A DNA stretch of 64,000 nucleotides from Verrucomicrobiia bacterium (GTDB lineage Bacteria > Verrucomicrobiota > Verrucomicrobiia > Limisphaerales > Pedosphaeraceae): the NCBI GenBank assembly GCA_036268055.1, contig DATAUW010000041.1, positions 248,001 through 312,000 on the forward strand, written 5' to 3'. This document shows positions 40,551 through 49,436 of the stretch, piece by piece. Each line of letters opens with the position of its first letter. Position 1 is the first letter of the stretch. The position numbers and the translations under genes were made by a program. Below the pieces are notes generated by a model. The model saw only the letters and a list, made by a program, of their open reading frames with translations. It was not told where the DNA came from and ran no database searches.

Positions 40551-42690
40551 GTCCGTCCGGCACCATGGGCAACGACCTTAGGCGGACACCGGCGACATTA
40601 AAAATTGCATTCCCAATGGCGGGCGCCATTCCCATGATCGGTGTCTCACCCGCGCCTGCTGATGCGACGTCCTTGCGATTTACCAGCACGGCCTCGATCC
40701 GGGGCGCATCCGCAAATCGCGGAACGCGATAATCCGCCAGATGCGGATTAGTGATCATGCCGTTTTCGAATTCCACGGCTTCGAACAATGCCCCGCCCAG
40801 ACCCATCACCATCGCGCCTTCGATCTGGTTCTTGAGATGTTCGGGATTGACCACGGCGCCACAATCAAATGCGGTTACGGCCCGCACTACTTTTACGCCA
40901 CCGCTGGCGCGGTCGGCTGAAATCTCCACGCAGGTCGCCACGTAGGAGCCTTTCTCTGTGCCGCACGCCAGGCCAAACCCACGCGATTCCGACGGCGAGA
41001 TTTTATCCCAGCCAAATGCGTTCGCCGCAGCTTCGAGCACGGCGCGCAAGCGCGCGTTCTTCAAATTTTTTTGCCGAAATTCGAGCGATCCCATTTTCAC
41101 GGCGTGCGCCAGTTCGTCCATGTGTGATTCGCGCGCAAAATGGTTCGCCGTCGCGGCCAGGCCGCGATAGGACCCTTGCCTTAACGGGTAACGGGTGGCA
41201 TGAAACTGGATCTTCTGGTTCGCCACTTCGTAAGGCATCTCAATGCCCGATGCGCCGGAATTGTAATTATGGAATTCCCACGCGGTCAGCAAACCGTCGC
41301 TGGTGACTCCGCTGGAAATATCAATGACTCCCGCCGGGCGGAAATAGGCCCAGGTAAATTCTTCCTGCCGCGTCCACATGAGCTTGACCGGCTTGCCTGC
41401 CGCTTTTGCCAGTCGCGCCGCCTCCATCGCAGCTTCGCCGGTGTGTTTGCCGCCGTAACCGGAGCCGGTGTCGGGCACGATGACCCGCACGTGCTCCTCG
41501 GCAATCCCGAATGTTTTTGCCAAATCACTGCGCACGCCGAAGGGGCGTTGTGTGCCGGTCCAGACAGTTAAATTGCCATCGCGCCATTCCGCGACGGCTG
41601 AACGGGGTTCCAGCGGCGTATGCGCGATGTAGGCGATGTTGTAACTCTGTTTTAATTTCTGGTCGGCCGCGCCCAACCCATCCTCCATTGAGCCTTTGGT
41701 TCGCGCGCCGCCGCCGCGTCCGTTTTCAACCACATTCTGCCGGAGGTAATCATAAATTTCTTTGCTGGATGGTTGCGGCTTGGAAGTCCATTTCGCTTGA
41801 ACCGCCTCGGCGGCTTTCTCCGCGGTCAAGACATCGGGCGCGGTCACGCCGATGAAGTCTCCGTCGCGGACGACGGTGACGCCGGGCATCGCTTCGGCTG
41901 CGCTGATGTCGGCGGAGATCAGCGTTCCATCGAGAAAGGCAGGGCGCACGATTTTTCCGTGCAACATTCCGGGAAGACGCAAATCGGGGGTGTATTTGTG
42001 CCGCCCGGTCACAAAATCAGCACCGTCCACTTTCGGAACGGAGGTTCCCGCTATTTTCCAATCCTTCGCAGGGGTTGGCGGTGATTTATCATCCACCGGC
42101 CGCACGAGCTTTTGTCCCTTAATTAATTCGCCGAAGGTCACGGCGCTGGTTGCTCCGGCGTGGGCGACTTTGCCATCCGCGAGGATGAGCGCGTTGCGGT
42201 CGGCCTTAAAAAAATCGGCGGCGAGATCGAGCAGTGATTCGCGGGCCGCGGCAGCCACCTTGTGCAACTGCATGCCCATGTCGGGTGTTGAGCGGCTGCC
42301 GAAGGTTCCTGCATCCCATGGAGTGAGTTGGGTATCGGCCATCACGAGACGAATGGGGTCCACTTTCATTCGCAACTCTTCGGCCACCGCCTGGGTGAGG
42401 GAGGTGCGGATGTTTTGGCCAACTTCCGTCTTGCCGGTGAAGGCGGTCACGGTTCCGTCTTCGCCAATGTGGAGCCACGCGCCGATGTCGGCGGGGCGGC
42501 CACGGCCGTTGCGGCGACCGCTGTTTCCCGATTCCTGGCCGAGGGCGGTGTCCAGCACGAATAAAACGACGAGGCCATAGCCCAATATTTTAAAGAACTC
42601 GCGCCGGTCCAAATCAAATTGATACGGCAATTCCGCGCGCAACTCGTAACGCTCAGGCTCGATCACCAGCGGTTCCATGTCGGTGTTCAT
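40540..42690 (-). CDS. Molybdenum hydroxylase, molybdopterin-binding subunit (isoquinoline 1-oxidoreductase/xanthine dehydrogenase family)
   Basis: A 716-residue large subunit starting at 42690 with MNTDMEPLVIEPERYELRAE, whose ATG overlaps the stop of the 2Fe-2S subunit gene (ATGA). A twin-arginine-like LDRREFFKILGYGLVVLFVL follows (residues about 26-45), which suggests export through Tat. Molybdopterin blocks are DTGSGYGGKHTGEAAMEAAR, and the catalytic Glu occurs in AGAGETPIMGMAPAIGNAIF near the end. No FAD-subunit gene accompanies it, so electrons probably leave through the iron-sulfur subunit to a cytochrome, as in isoquinoline oxidoreductase. The frame is open to 43032, but that is out of the way of the small subunit in another phase. 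Confidence 0.93.
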   Translation of the reverse strand: MNTDMEPLVIEPERYELRAELPYQFDLDRREFFKILGYGLVVLFVLDTALGQESGNSGRRNGRGRPADIGAWLHIGEDGTVTAFTGKTEVGQNIRTSLTQAVAEELRMKVDPIRLVMADTQLTPWDAGTFGSRSTPDMGMQLHKVAAAARESLLDLAADFFKADRNALILADGKVAHAGATSAVTFGELIKGQKLVRPVDDKSPPTPAKDWKIAGTSVPKVDGADFVTGRHKYTPDLRLPGMLHGKIVRPAFLDGTLISADISAAEAMPGVTVVRDGDFIGVTAPDVLTAEKAAEAVQAKWTSKPQPSSKEIYDYLRQNVVENGRGGGARTKGSMEDGLGAADQKLKQSYNIAYIAHTPLEPRSAVAEWRDGNLTVWTGTQRPFGVRSDLAKTFGIAEEHVRVIVPDTGSGYGGKHTGEAAMEAARLAKAAGKPVKLMWTRQEEFTWAYFRPAGVIDISSGVTSDGLLTAWEFHNYNSGASGIEMPYEVANQKIQFHATRYPLRQGSYRGLAATANHFARESHMDELAHAVKMGSLEFRQKNLKNARLRAVLEAAANAFGWDKISPSESRGFGLACGTEKGSYVATCVEISADRASGGVKVVRAVTAFDCGAVVNPEHLKNQIEGAMVMGLGGALFEAVEFENGMITNPHLADYRVPRFADAPRIEAVLVNRKDVASAGAGETPIMGMAPAIGNAIFNVAGVRLRSLPMVPDGLKI

Positions 42691-43166
42691 TGCGCCGCTC
42701 CCTGCATGGCTCGCGCGCCGGCTTTGATGGCGGTGAGAATTCGCTGGTAGGTTCCGCAGCGGCAAATGTTCCCGTTCATTGACCGGATGATTTCCGACTC
42801 CGACGGGCTCGGTTTTTTCTGCAATAACGAATAGGCGGACATGATCATTCCCGAGGTGCAATAGGCGCACTGCATTCCACCAGCGTCCAAAAACGCTTGT
42901 TGAAGGGGATGCAAATGCCCGTCGTGACCGAGGCTTTCGATGGTCGCCACTTTGCGATGGCCGATGCTGCCGACGGTGGTTATGCAGGACCGGGTGGCGA
43001 CGCCGTCCAGCAAAACGGTGCAGGCGCCGCATTGCCCCTCGCCGCAGCCGTATTTGCTGCCGGTCAGATCCAAATCATCGCGCAGGACGCTCAAGAGGGT
43101 GCGCTCGCCTTCGACATCCACGGCGCGGTTCTGGCCGTTCACATTCAATTCGGTGACGCGTGGCAT
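42687..43166 (-). CDS. Molybdenum hydroxylase, 2Fe-2S subunit
   Basis: The 159-residue small subunit has both cluster motifs of the family: the plant-type set KYGCGEGQCGACTVLLDG with a later Cys, and the CAYCTSGMIMSAYSLL plus NGNICRCGTYQRI set in the C-terminal helix bundle. It passes electrons from molybdenum to an outside acceptor. Its stop overlaps the start of the large subunit by four bases, and the pair is probably one transcript. Confidence 0.95.
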   Translation of the reverse strand: MPRVTELNVNGQNRAVDVEGERTLLSVLRDDLDLTGSKYGCGEGQCGACTVLLDGVATRSCITTVGSIGHRKVATIESLGHDGHLHPLQQAFLDAGGMQCAYCTSGMIMSAYSLLQKKPSPSESEIIRSMNGNICRCGTYQRILTAIKAGARAMQGAAQ

Positions 43167-43347
43167 AAATCAAATCGGGTTGATAATCCCATTTTAAAAC
43201 TCAACGGCGAAATTACCAATTAATATTTTGCAGAGCGCGTGGCATTCCTGCGAAACTGAACCGCCAATGATCGTTAGCGCACGAGAATCGAACACACGAA
43301 AACTTCTCACGCAAATCACGGCGAAGATGGACGCCGTCGGCGAGATG

Positions 43348-43428
43348 GGCGGTTATCAAAGCGCGAACAGTTTTTGGGTGACCGTCAAACAAGCGACTGG
43401 CACGAGTCCAAAGCAGTTTCAGGCGGCG
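43348..43428 (+). pseudogene. Remnant of an AraC-type regulator (C-terminal HTH part)
   Basis: A short stretch reads GGYQSANSFWVTVKQATGTS followed by PKQFQ, the usual second helix-turn-helix and SPxxF/Y motif of AraC-type regulators. The first HTH half and the ligand domain are missing; upstream codons are unrelated. It is probably decayed. It sits in the 315-base gap between the 2Fe-2S gene and the PEP-CTERM gene; nothing else is seen in that gap. Confidence 0.4.
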
Positions 43429-43481
43429 ATGCGGCCGCAGTTTAATGGGGGAGGCGCGGAATGTGCCAAAATTGCAGCGCG

Positions 43482-44189
43482 TCAGAGGTTGATTTCGTCG
43501 CGCGCTTTTTCCTTTTTGACTGTGAACCTTTTACTTCCACACCATAACAAACAAATCAAACTCAATCCCAATAACATGTTTGTGCTAGGTTCAGGGGCGA
43601 TGGTACCGTTGATGGCGAACTGAGGGTAATCGGTAAAGTTAAAATTCCACGTCGAACCGTCGGACGAACTCTCATAACCGGTATTGCCTGTGTTATCTCC
43701 TATGTTCCAGTGGTCACTTTGAATGGAATTGCCGCCTCCAAGATTCCACTCATAAGCCCCGTTCGCAACAGTTGTTCCCGAAGTAAGGACAAGAAAATAA
43801 GCTGTATTTGGCGATAATACCAAATTTGAATCAGGCGTATAGGCATAGAGGCCACCATTCGCTGGATTAGAAGTGCCACTGAGGCTTTCAAGGCTGCTGC
43901 CCGGCACACCAAATCCACGCACGACCACCGAATAAAGGCCGACCGTAAATCCACTTGGATTGCCTGATGCATTAGCCATGCTCAGTTGCACAGAATTCAA
44001 AAGATACCCATTGGGATCATTTCCTGTGAAAAAAATTTCGGCCGCCCATGAATCACTTCCGATTGAAACATTCCCCGTTGTCATTGCGTTCAAATCTGAA
44101 AGGTAAGTGGTGCCTTGCGTATAGGCAGTCTGCGATGCCAGCGTTGCAAGCGCAAAAATATAGGCGAGGGTGTTTGTCTTCATATCCAT
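43482..44189 (-). CDS. PEP-CTERM sorted exported protein (choice-of-anchor type)
   Basis: The 235-residue protein has a signal peptide (TNTLAYIFALATLASQTAYT) and ends with a PEP-CTERM signal: APEPSTNMLLGLSLICLLWC followed by a basic tail KRFTVKKEK. The PEP motif, single hydrophobic segment and basic end are as in exosortase targets. The body, with SWAAEIFFTGNDPNGYLLNS and AYFLVLTSGTT, is like the choice-of-anchor R group. The exosortase gene is not in the window. It lies 27 bases after an IgGFc-like gene on the same strand. Confidence 0.88.
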   Translation of the reverse strand: MDMKTNTLAYIFALATLASQTAYTQGTTYLSDLNAMTTGNVSIGSDSWAAEIFFTGNDPNGYLLNSVQLSMANASGNPSGFTVGLYSVVVRGFGVPGSSLESLSGTSNPANGGLYAYTPDSNLVLSPNTAYFLVLTSGTTVANGAYEWNLGGGNSIQSDHWNIGDNTGNTGYESSSDGSTWNFNFTDYPQFAINGTIAPEPSTNMLLGLSLICLLWCGSKRFTVKKEKARDEINL

Positions 44190-44216
44190 TCTTTTATTAT
44201 TATATCACATGTATTG

Positions 44217-46235
44217 TCATTTGGTAATTCCTCCGAAGTAGCTGTAGGAATCGCTATAAGAAAAAGGGTATTCGGTATCGCCGAAACCATACAATTCAAC
44301 GCCTACTGGTTGCGAACTTGTTACGGTATGTATTCCGTTTGTCACTGCCAGACGTGCCCCAAAGAAACCGTTGGTTCCGATCTCCATGAAATTACTAGAG
44401 GCTACGTTTAGGCCATCCACCAGTGTGTCAGCAATGGCTGATTGCGGTACAATAATGTTCAAAAAATTGGTTGCAAAGGGATGTTTCGGACTTGAGACGA
44501 TATTCGTTGTCAAATAGTGACCTGTTGGCGGCAACAGTATCTCGCACGGGTCGCCATAAATGGCCTTGTCGTATGCCTGTCCGGTGGCGAACTGCGCAAC
44601 TTGAATAGGCTTGCTACTGCGAAATTCTGTAGGCCCATCTACAATAATATCGTAAAATTGCCCCGCTTGATTTGTCGCTGTGACAACCTCATTGCTGGTT
44701 GTAACGACAACTGGAGAAACATTATTGCTTATCACCGTGACAATCATACCCTTAATGGTAAAGACAGTATTGCTATATGCTGCCAACACGCGATAAGCAT
44801 CTCCATTGGTTCTTTCCAAGAAAGATAACGCCAGCGCCTGCGTGCCCCAATCGTTAATTGGGATTTGTTCCTGAACAAGAGGATTTCCATACGGTTCGCC
44901 TGCGGGCACAAAAGCGCCACTTGCCCCGGCAAATACGGCGATAGGTTTGTCTGATGTAATCCAAGTTCCTGTAACGTCATTTGTAGCGTAGCCACCTTCC
45001 ATTTGATAGCTGTCTCCTTGCATTAAATTGGAAATTGTGTAAGGGTCTGAGCCATTAATAGCGGCATTAGTTGATGGAGTAATTGTGATTGTGGTATTAT
45101 CTTCGGTTGCGACAATAGAAAATTCAGATGCACTGGAAAATTGTGCGAGCGCAGTCGCCGAGGGGAATGCCATGACGCAATAATTTGTACCCAAGAAAGC
45201 TGTTGGAAAGATATTAAAAGTTGTGCTCACTGCGCTTTCATAGTTAACAGCATATGCTGAAACCGGATGATCGGCCGTAACATGAATTCCATAACTTTCA
45301 ACCGGGCCATAATCGAACATCATGACGTCCAGCGGAATGCTTATATTCGTCACAGAGCCTGCGGTATTTGTAAAATAATTGGTAATACCAAAGCCGGATA
45401 TAATCACGGATCCACAAGTTGTAACGGAACTGGAAATGTAAACTGATAGGTCATTATCACCATAAGTCGCCATTTCATAAAACATAAACCAGAAGTCGGT
45501 TCCAAGAGAATCTTGCGCTGTAACATCATTGGGCGAACCCAATCCGTAAAAGCCCTGCGCATCCGTCGCGTTGCTAACCGTCAAATTGGTCTGCCCGGGA
45601 TCAGTGCGCCGTAGCCACTGCCACGCGACCGGTGGAACAAGGTTCGTGCAGTACAATAAATCATACACAAAATTAGTCTCGTTCCAAGGCGTGTGGATCG
45701 TCAGCGACGCTGTTGGATTCGTCACACCGGTAATTTGTAGCCACAATTCATTTGTGGTGAAGACTGGCGGCACGTAAAGGGGCCCGCCTCCATCAACCCC
45801 ATAGCCTCCGCCTCCCCCGCCGGGAGGGCTTGGCAGCGTCACCATTGTCTGCATTCTCGCGCGCCCCTGCCCTGCTGCAAGCGAACTAGAATTGCCATTC
45901 AAGTCATTCATCAAATAAGAACCACCACCCAAGCTCCATATTGAGTAGCCCTGCGCGTTAAAGGGCATAGGTGGCCACGCTGGGTTTTGAAGGGAATAAA
46001 AAGTTCCAGTGGTCACTGAATCGGGTGAAAGCGTTGGAATCGCATTCAATTCATTGATCAGCACAGCCAACTGGCCGTCCGATAATAACGGCAATGACGC
46101 TACGTCGGCGGCAGTCACCAAATTTGTTCCCGCTTGAGCGGAGGTCGAAGCATCTTGAGCGCGTAGCAGCGTCGCAAAAATGCTCGAGGCCAAAAGGAGA
46201 AACCCTAACACCCGTACGCCTCGTGAAATTTTCAT
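44217..46235 (-). CDS. IgGFc-binding protein N-terminal-like secreted protein
   Basis: A 672-residue secreted protein with a signal peptide (LGFLLLASSIFATLLRAQDA). The centre carries an IgGFc_binding-like domain: QDSLGTDFWFMFYEMATYGD, then GIHVTADHPVSAYAVNYESA and later WGTQALALSFLERTNGDAYR. Residues 1-230 contain low-complexity Gly-rich and Ser-rich strings (PSPPGGGGGGYGVDGGGP). Such proteins are surface adhesins or matrix proteins in many bacteria. It has no PEP-CTERM end, unlike its neighbour. It is probably the first gene of a two-gene transcript with it. Confidence 0.82.
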   Translation of the reverse strand: MKISRGVRVLGFLLLASSIFATLLRAQDASTSAQAGTNLVTAADVASLPLLSDGQLAVLINELNAIPTLSPDSVTTGTFYSLQNPAWPPMPFNAQGYSIWSLGGGSYLMNDLNGNSSSLAAGQGRARMQTMVTLPSPPGGGGGGYGVDGGGPLYVPPVFTTNELWLQITGVTNPTASLTIHTPWNETNFVYDLLYCTNLVPPVAWQWLRRTDPGQTNLTVSNATDAQGFYGLGSPNDVTAQDSLGTDFWFMFYEMATYGDNDLSVYISSSVTTCGSVIISGFGITNYFTNTAGSVTNISIPLDVMMFDYGPVESYGIHVTADHPVSAYAVNYESAVSTTFNIFPTAFLGTNYCVMAFPSATALAQFSSASEFSIVATEDNTTITITPSTNAAINGSDPYTISNLMQGDSYQMEGGYATNDVTGTWITSDKPIAVFAGASGAFVPAGEPYGNPLVQEQIPINDWGTQALALSFLERTNGDAYRVLAAYSNTVFTIKGMIVTVISNNVSPVVVTTSNEVVTATNQAGQFYDIIVDGPTEFRSSKPIQVAQFATGQAYDKAIYGDPCEILLPPTGHYLTTNIVSSPKHPFATNFLNIIVPQSAIADTLVDGLNVASSNFMEIGTNGFFGARLAVTNGIHTVTSSQPVGVELYGFGDTEYPFSYSDSYSYFGGITK

Positions 46236-46370
46236 CTTTGGATAGCAGTCAGATTTAAGTTATGAACCACCTTACGCCTCGGATTTTCCCAAGATCAGAA
46301 AAGCGAGTCAAGCGTAAAACACAGTATGCTGTGTGGATGCGGAACGCGCTTCGTGTTTTGGTGGAGGGCG

Positions 46371-46592
46371 ATGCCGTCAAAGCCTCATCATCGCCGCCTC
46401 GTTGGCGACCGCATTCGCGCCTGCCGCGCTCAAGCTGGCCTTACTCAGGAGAGATTGGCAGAGAAGGCCGATTTGCATCACAATTTTATCGGTGAGGTCG
46501 AACGGGGCAACATGGAAATATCCCTTACCTCACTTCTGAAAATTGCCCGGGCATTAAAGATGAAAGTTCGCGATCTTATCGGAGATATTTAA
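46371..46592 (+). CDS. XRE-family helix-turn-helix regulator
   Basis: A 73-residue DNA-binding protein. I start it at 46371 because a good GGAGG-type ribosome site (ggtggagggcg) precedes that ATG. The XRE pattern is complete: RIRACRAQAGLTQERLAEKA, DLHHNFIGEVERGNMEISLT and LLKIARALKMKVRDLIGDI. It is transcribed away from the IgGFc-like gene and could regulate it. Similar tiny solo XRE proteins are also found on mobile elements, but no such element is seen here. Confidence 0.85.
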   Translation: MPSKPHHRRLVGDRIRACRAQAGLTQERLAEKADLHHNFIGEVERGNMEISLTSLLKIARALKMKVRDLIGDI

Positions 46593-46700
46593 CTGTTAAT
46601 TGGGCGGCTTGGCGCCTCGTTTTCAAAACAATCCATCCCGACCGTCGAATCTAATTCAACTCGTCCATCGTCACTACATTGTAAATCGTAAATTCTTTTT

Positions 46701-47237
46701 TCACTTTTCACCATGCGGTTTTAATTTCCTTGCCACGTTCTTTAGCGCAAAAACACGGCTCACCAAATCAAATGCCAAACCCACCAGCAAGGCGGCTACG
46801 CAGCCGAGGGTTACGGCGAGGACGCGGTCCATTGAGCCGGACCATACGTGGGGTTCGCTGCTGAGGGTGACAATGACGACGGCGGCGTAGGCGGGGCGGA
46901 TGGCGTCGTGGAGTTTTGCGGCGTAACAGATCATGCCGGTGGCGATGACGCCGATGGCCATGGCGGCGATGTTGTGCGCGGTGAAGGCGATCATGAGGGC
47001 GCCGACGAAGGCGCCGATGAGGTTGGCCACGACGCGGGTGAGGGATAACCCTAGCGAGGGATGCAGTTTCGGCTGGGTGACGATGACGGCGGAGACGGGC
47101 GCCCAGAGTCCGCCGGGAAGGTGAAAGAGGTCGAACGCGGCGACGGCGACGAGGGCGGATACGGCGGCTTTGCTGGCGAAGATGAAGCCTTCGAGGGCGG
47201 TGATTTTTTCGGTTTTTGGGGTGGCGGGCGGTTTCAT
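46701..47237 (-). CDS. FUSC-family membrane protein
   Basis: The 178-residue protein has about five to six membrane segments and starts MKPPATPKTEKITALEGFIF. The blocks ALVAVAAFDLFHLPGGLWAP and VSAVIVTQPKLHPSLGLSLT are typical of the FUSC/aromatic-acid exporter half-domain. It is short compared with AaeB or YccS (about 650-700), so it is a minimal form. The open frame continues upstream through the 180-bp repeats to 48140, but that is non-coding repeat read-through. Confidence 0.82.
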   Translation of the reverse strand: MKPPATPKTEKITALEGFIFASKAAVSALVAVAAFDLFHLPGGLWAPVSAVIVTQPKLHPSLGLSLTRVVANLIGAFVGALMIAFTAHNIAAMAIGVIATGMICYAAKLHDAIRPAYAAVVIVTLSSEPHVWSGSMDRVLAVTLGCVAALLVGLAFDLVSRVFALKNVARKLKPHGEK

Positions 47238-47329
47238 GGGTCGGGTCGTGGGACCGAAGAAGGTATCGCATAAATAGCGTGGGGGTGCAAAGGTCCTTGC
47301 GGACGGCCACCGGGGGAAAGAACTGGAAA

Positions 47330-47380
47330 AACCACCTTTCCCCGGCCCTCTCCCCCGCGGGCGGCGGCGGAGAGGGGGTC
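47330..47380. repeat. CT-rich palindromic repeat, copy 3
   Basis: It holds ccctctcccccgc, a GC-rich centre (gggcggcggc) and ggagagggggtcgg. It is the same kind of palindrome as those at 29121-29171 and 33044-33092. It lies just upstream of the FUSC gene start and just before the tandem 180-bp repeats. Confidence 0.65.
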
Positions 47381-47410
47381 GGAGTGCGATGGGTTGGTTG
47401 GTGTGGAGGG

Positions 47411-48120
47411 ACGAAGGATGGTGTCGGTCAGGGTCGGATGGTTCTTTCGTCCCTGAAGGGACTTGGGGTTGATGGGGTGAAAACCCAGCAATAAATTGCT
47501 GGGCTAATATCTGTCGTCCCTGCGGGACTGCGGACGGCGGAGCGGCAACGCCCTGCCATTTTGGCCTACGGGAGTTTGTTGGTTTGGATGGACGAAGGAT
47601 GGCGTTTGCCGGGTTGGATGGTTCTTTCGTCCCTGTAGGGACTTGGATTGATGGGGTGAAAACCCAGCAATGAATTGCTGGGCTAATATCTGTCGTCCCT
47701 GCGGGACTACGGGCGGCTGCGCGGCGACGCCCTGCCATTTTGGCCTGCGGGAGTTTGTTGGTTTGGATGGACGAAGGATGGCGTTCGCCGGGTTGGATGG
47801 TTCTTTCGTCCCTGAAGGGACTTGGGTTGATGGGATGAAAACCCAGCAATAAATTGCTGGGCAAATTTCTGTCGTCCCTGCGGGACTGCGGGCGGCGGCG
47901 CGGCAACGCCCTGCCATTTTGGTCTGCGGCAGTTTGTTGGTTTGGATGGAGGAAGGATGGCGTTGGTCGGGGTCGGATGGTTCTTTCGTCCCTGTAGGGA
48001 CTTGGGTTGAAGGGATGAAAACCCAGCAATGAATTGCTGGGCAAATTTCTGTCGTCCCTGCGGGACTTTGGACGGGGGCGCGGCAACGCAGCCTTACCAT
48101 TTTGGCCTGTGGCAGGTGGA
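47411..48120. repeat. Tandem array of four ~180-bp units with conserved hairpins
   Basis: Four head-to-tail units start at 47411, 47592, 47771 and about 47950, so the period is 179-181 bases. Each unit has three hairpins: gtccctgaagggac or gtccctgtagggac; cccagcaataaattgctggg or its g variant; and gtccctgcgggac. The first two hairpin loops alternate (units 1 and 3 alike, 2 and 4 alike) while the stems never change. The fourth unit has a longer, divergent end. The array lies in the 1040-base gap between FUSC and purM; it reads openly on the minus strand, but as repeat read-through. Confidence 0.9.
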
Positions 48121-48277
48121 TGGCGGGTCGTGGAAACCATTTTGCCGTGGCAATGAAAGCGGGGATTGATTTGGGCTCGCGGGACGCTCGCCCTCCCGTT
48201 GAGGAGTGTTCAATGGGTTTTTGTGTGAGAATAGTGTTGACCGCGCGGCGGCGAAACCATTTGGTATGGGCGCTTAA

Positions 48278-49342
48278 ATGAAACAAAAAGCTTATGCTCG
48301 CGCTGGTGTGGATATTGATCTGGGTAATCGGGTGAAGGCCACGTTGCCGCAACTGCTGGCGTCCACGCATCGGCCCGGGGTGCTGGGCAAGGTGGGCGGA
48401 TTCGGCGGGCTTTTCCAACTGGATACGCGGAAGTATCGGGAGCCGGTGCTGGTCTCGAGCGCGGATGGGGTGGGGACGAAGTTGAAGCTGGCTTTCGCAA
48501 TGAATCGGCATGACACGATCGGCGAGGATCTGGTGAATCATTGTGTAGATGATATCGCGGTGCTGGGGGCGGAGCCGCTGTTTTTTTTGGATTATATCGG
48601 GACGGGGAAGTTGAAGCCGGAGGTGTTCACGGAGTTGATTTCAGGGTTTGCGCGGGGTTGCGCGGCGAATGGTTGCGCGCTGATCGGCGGGGAGACGGCG
48701 CAGATGCCGGGGTTTTATCAGCCGGGTGAGTATGATGTGAGCGGGACGATCGTGGGGGTGGTGGAGAAGTCGGAGATGCTGGATGGCCGGGGCATTCGCC
48801 CGGGGGATGTGGTGCTGGGGCTGGCATCAAGCGGGTTGCACACGAATGGTTATTCGCTGGCGCGGAAGATTTTTTTCGAGGAGCTGGGGCTGACGCCGAA
48901 GAGCCGGGTGGCGGAGTTGAATAATACGATCGGGGCGGAGTTGTTGAGGGTGCATGTGAGTTATGGGCCGCTGGTGCAGAAGCTGATCAAGCGTTTTAAT
49001 GGGACGGGGAAGGCGAAGCGTAAGGCGCGGGTGATCAAGGGGTTGGCGCATATCACGGGCGGGGGTTTCGTGGATAATATTCCGCGGGTGTTGCCGGTGC
49101 GTTGCGATGTGGTGGTTTACGCGGGATCGTGGGAGATGTTGCCGATTTTCAAGATGATCCGGGAGCGGGGCGGCGTGCCGGAGGGGGAATTGTATCAGGT
49201 GTTCAACATGGGGATCGGCATGACGATCATTGTTCCAAGGGAGAGCGCGGATGGGGTGTTGAAATTTATCCGCGCGCAGAAACAAATGGCGTGGCAAATC
49301 GGTGAGGTCGTTAAGGGGACGGGCCGCGCAAGGGTGGTTTGA
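48278..49342 (+). CDS. purM: Phosphoribosylformylglycinamidine cyclo-ligase (AIR synthetase)
   Basis: The 354-residue enzyme closes the imidazole ring in purine synthesis with ATP. Clear family blocks are YARAGVDIDLGNRVKATLPQ, VLVSSADGVGTKLKLAFAMN, DDIAVLGAEPLFFLDYIGTG, the GGETAQMPGFYQPGEYDVSG motif and the HITGGGFVDNIPRVLP block. The start is the ATG that opens MKQKAYARAG. Codon use is shifted to G-ending codons (gtgctgggg) compared with most genes of the window, and plus-strand G richness also covers the opposite-strand FUSC gene, so the shift is regional. No other pur gene is adjacent. Confidence 0.96.
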   Translation: MKQKAYARAGVDIDLGNRVKATLPQLLASTHRPGVLGKVGGFGGLFQLDTRKYREPVLVSSADGVGTKLKLAFAMNRHDTIGEDLVNHCVDDIAVLGAEPLFFLDYIGTGKLKPEVFTELISGFARGCAANGCALIGGETAQMPGFYQPGEYDVSGTIVGVVEKSEMLDGRGIRPGDVVLGLASSGLHTNGYSLARKIFFEELGLTPKSRVAELNNTIGAELLRVHVSYGPLVQKLIKRFNGTGKAKRKARVIKGLAHITGGGFVDNIPRVLPVRCDVVVYAGSWEMLPIFKMIRERGGVPEGELYQVFNMGIGMTIIVPRESADGVLKFIRAQKQMAWQIGEVVKGTGRARVV

Positions 49343-49436
49343 AATTTAGCGCGCGAAGCTACTGAGGTTGTCCTACAAAGTCCGGTAACATTTGCCGACA
49401 AGCCAGCACGGGTGTGATTGGTATTCTGTCCGGCGA

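Noticed and set aside
47411-48120. CRISPR array
   Set aside because: Whole 180-base units are repeated, with no short repeats separated by unrelated spacers, and no cas gene is present.
46701-48140. Long form of the FUSC frame, and a 345-residue minus frame at 47504-48541
   Set aside because: The extra parts are repeat read-through with recurring SRRDDR and LLGFHP strings; the 345-residue frame also overlaps purM on the other strand.
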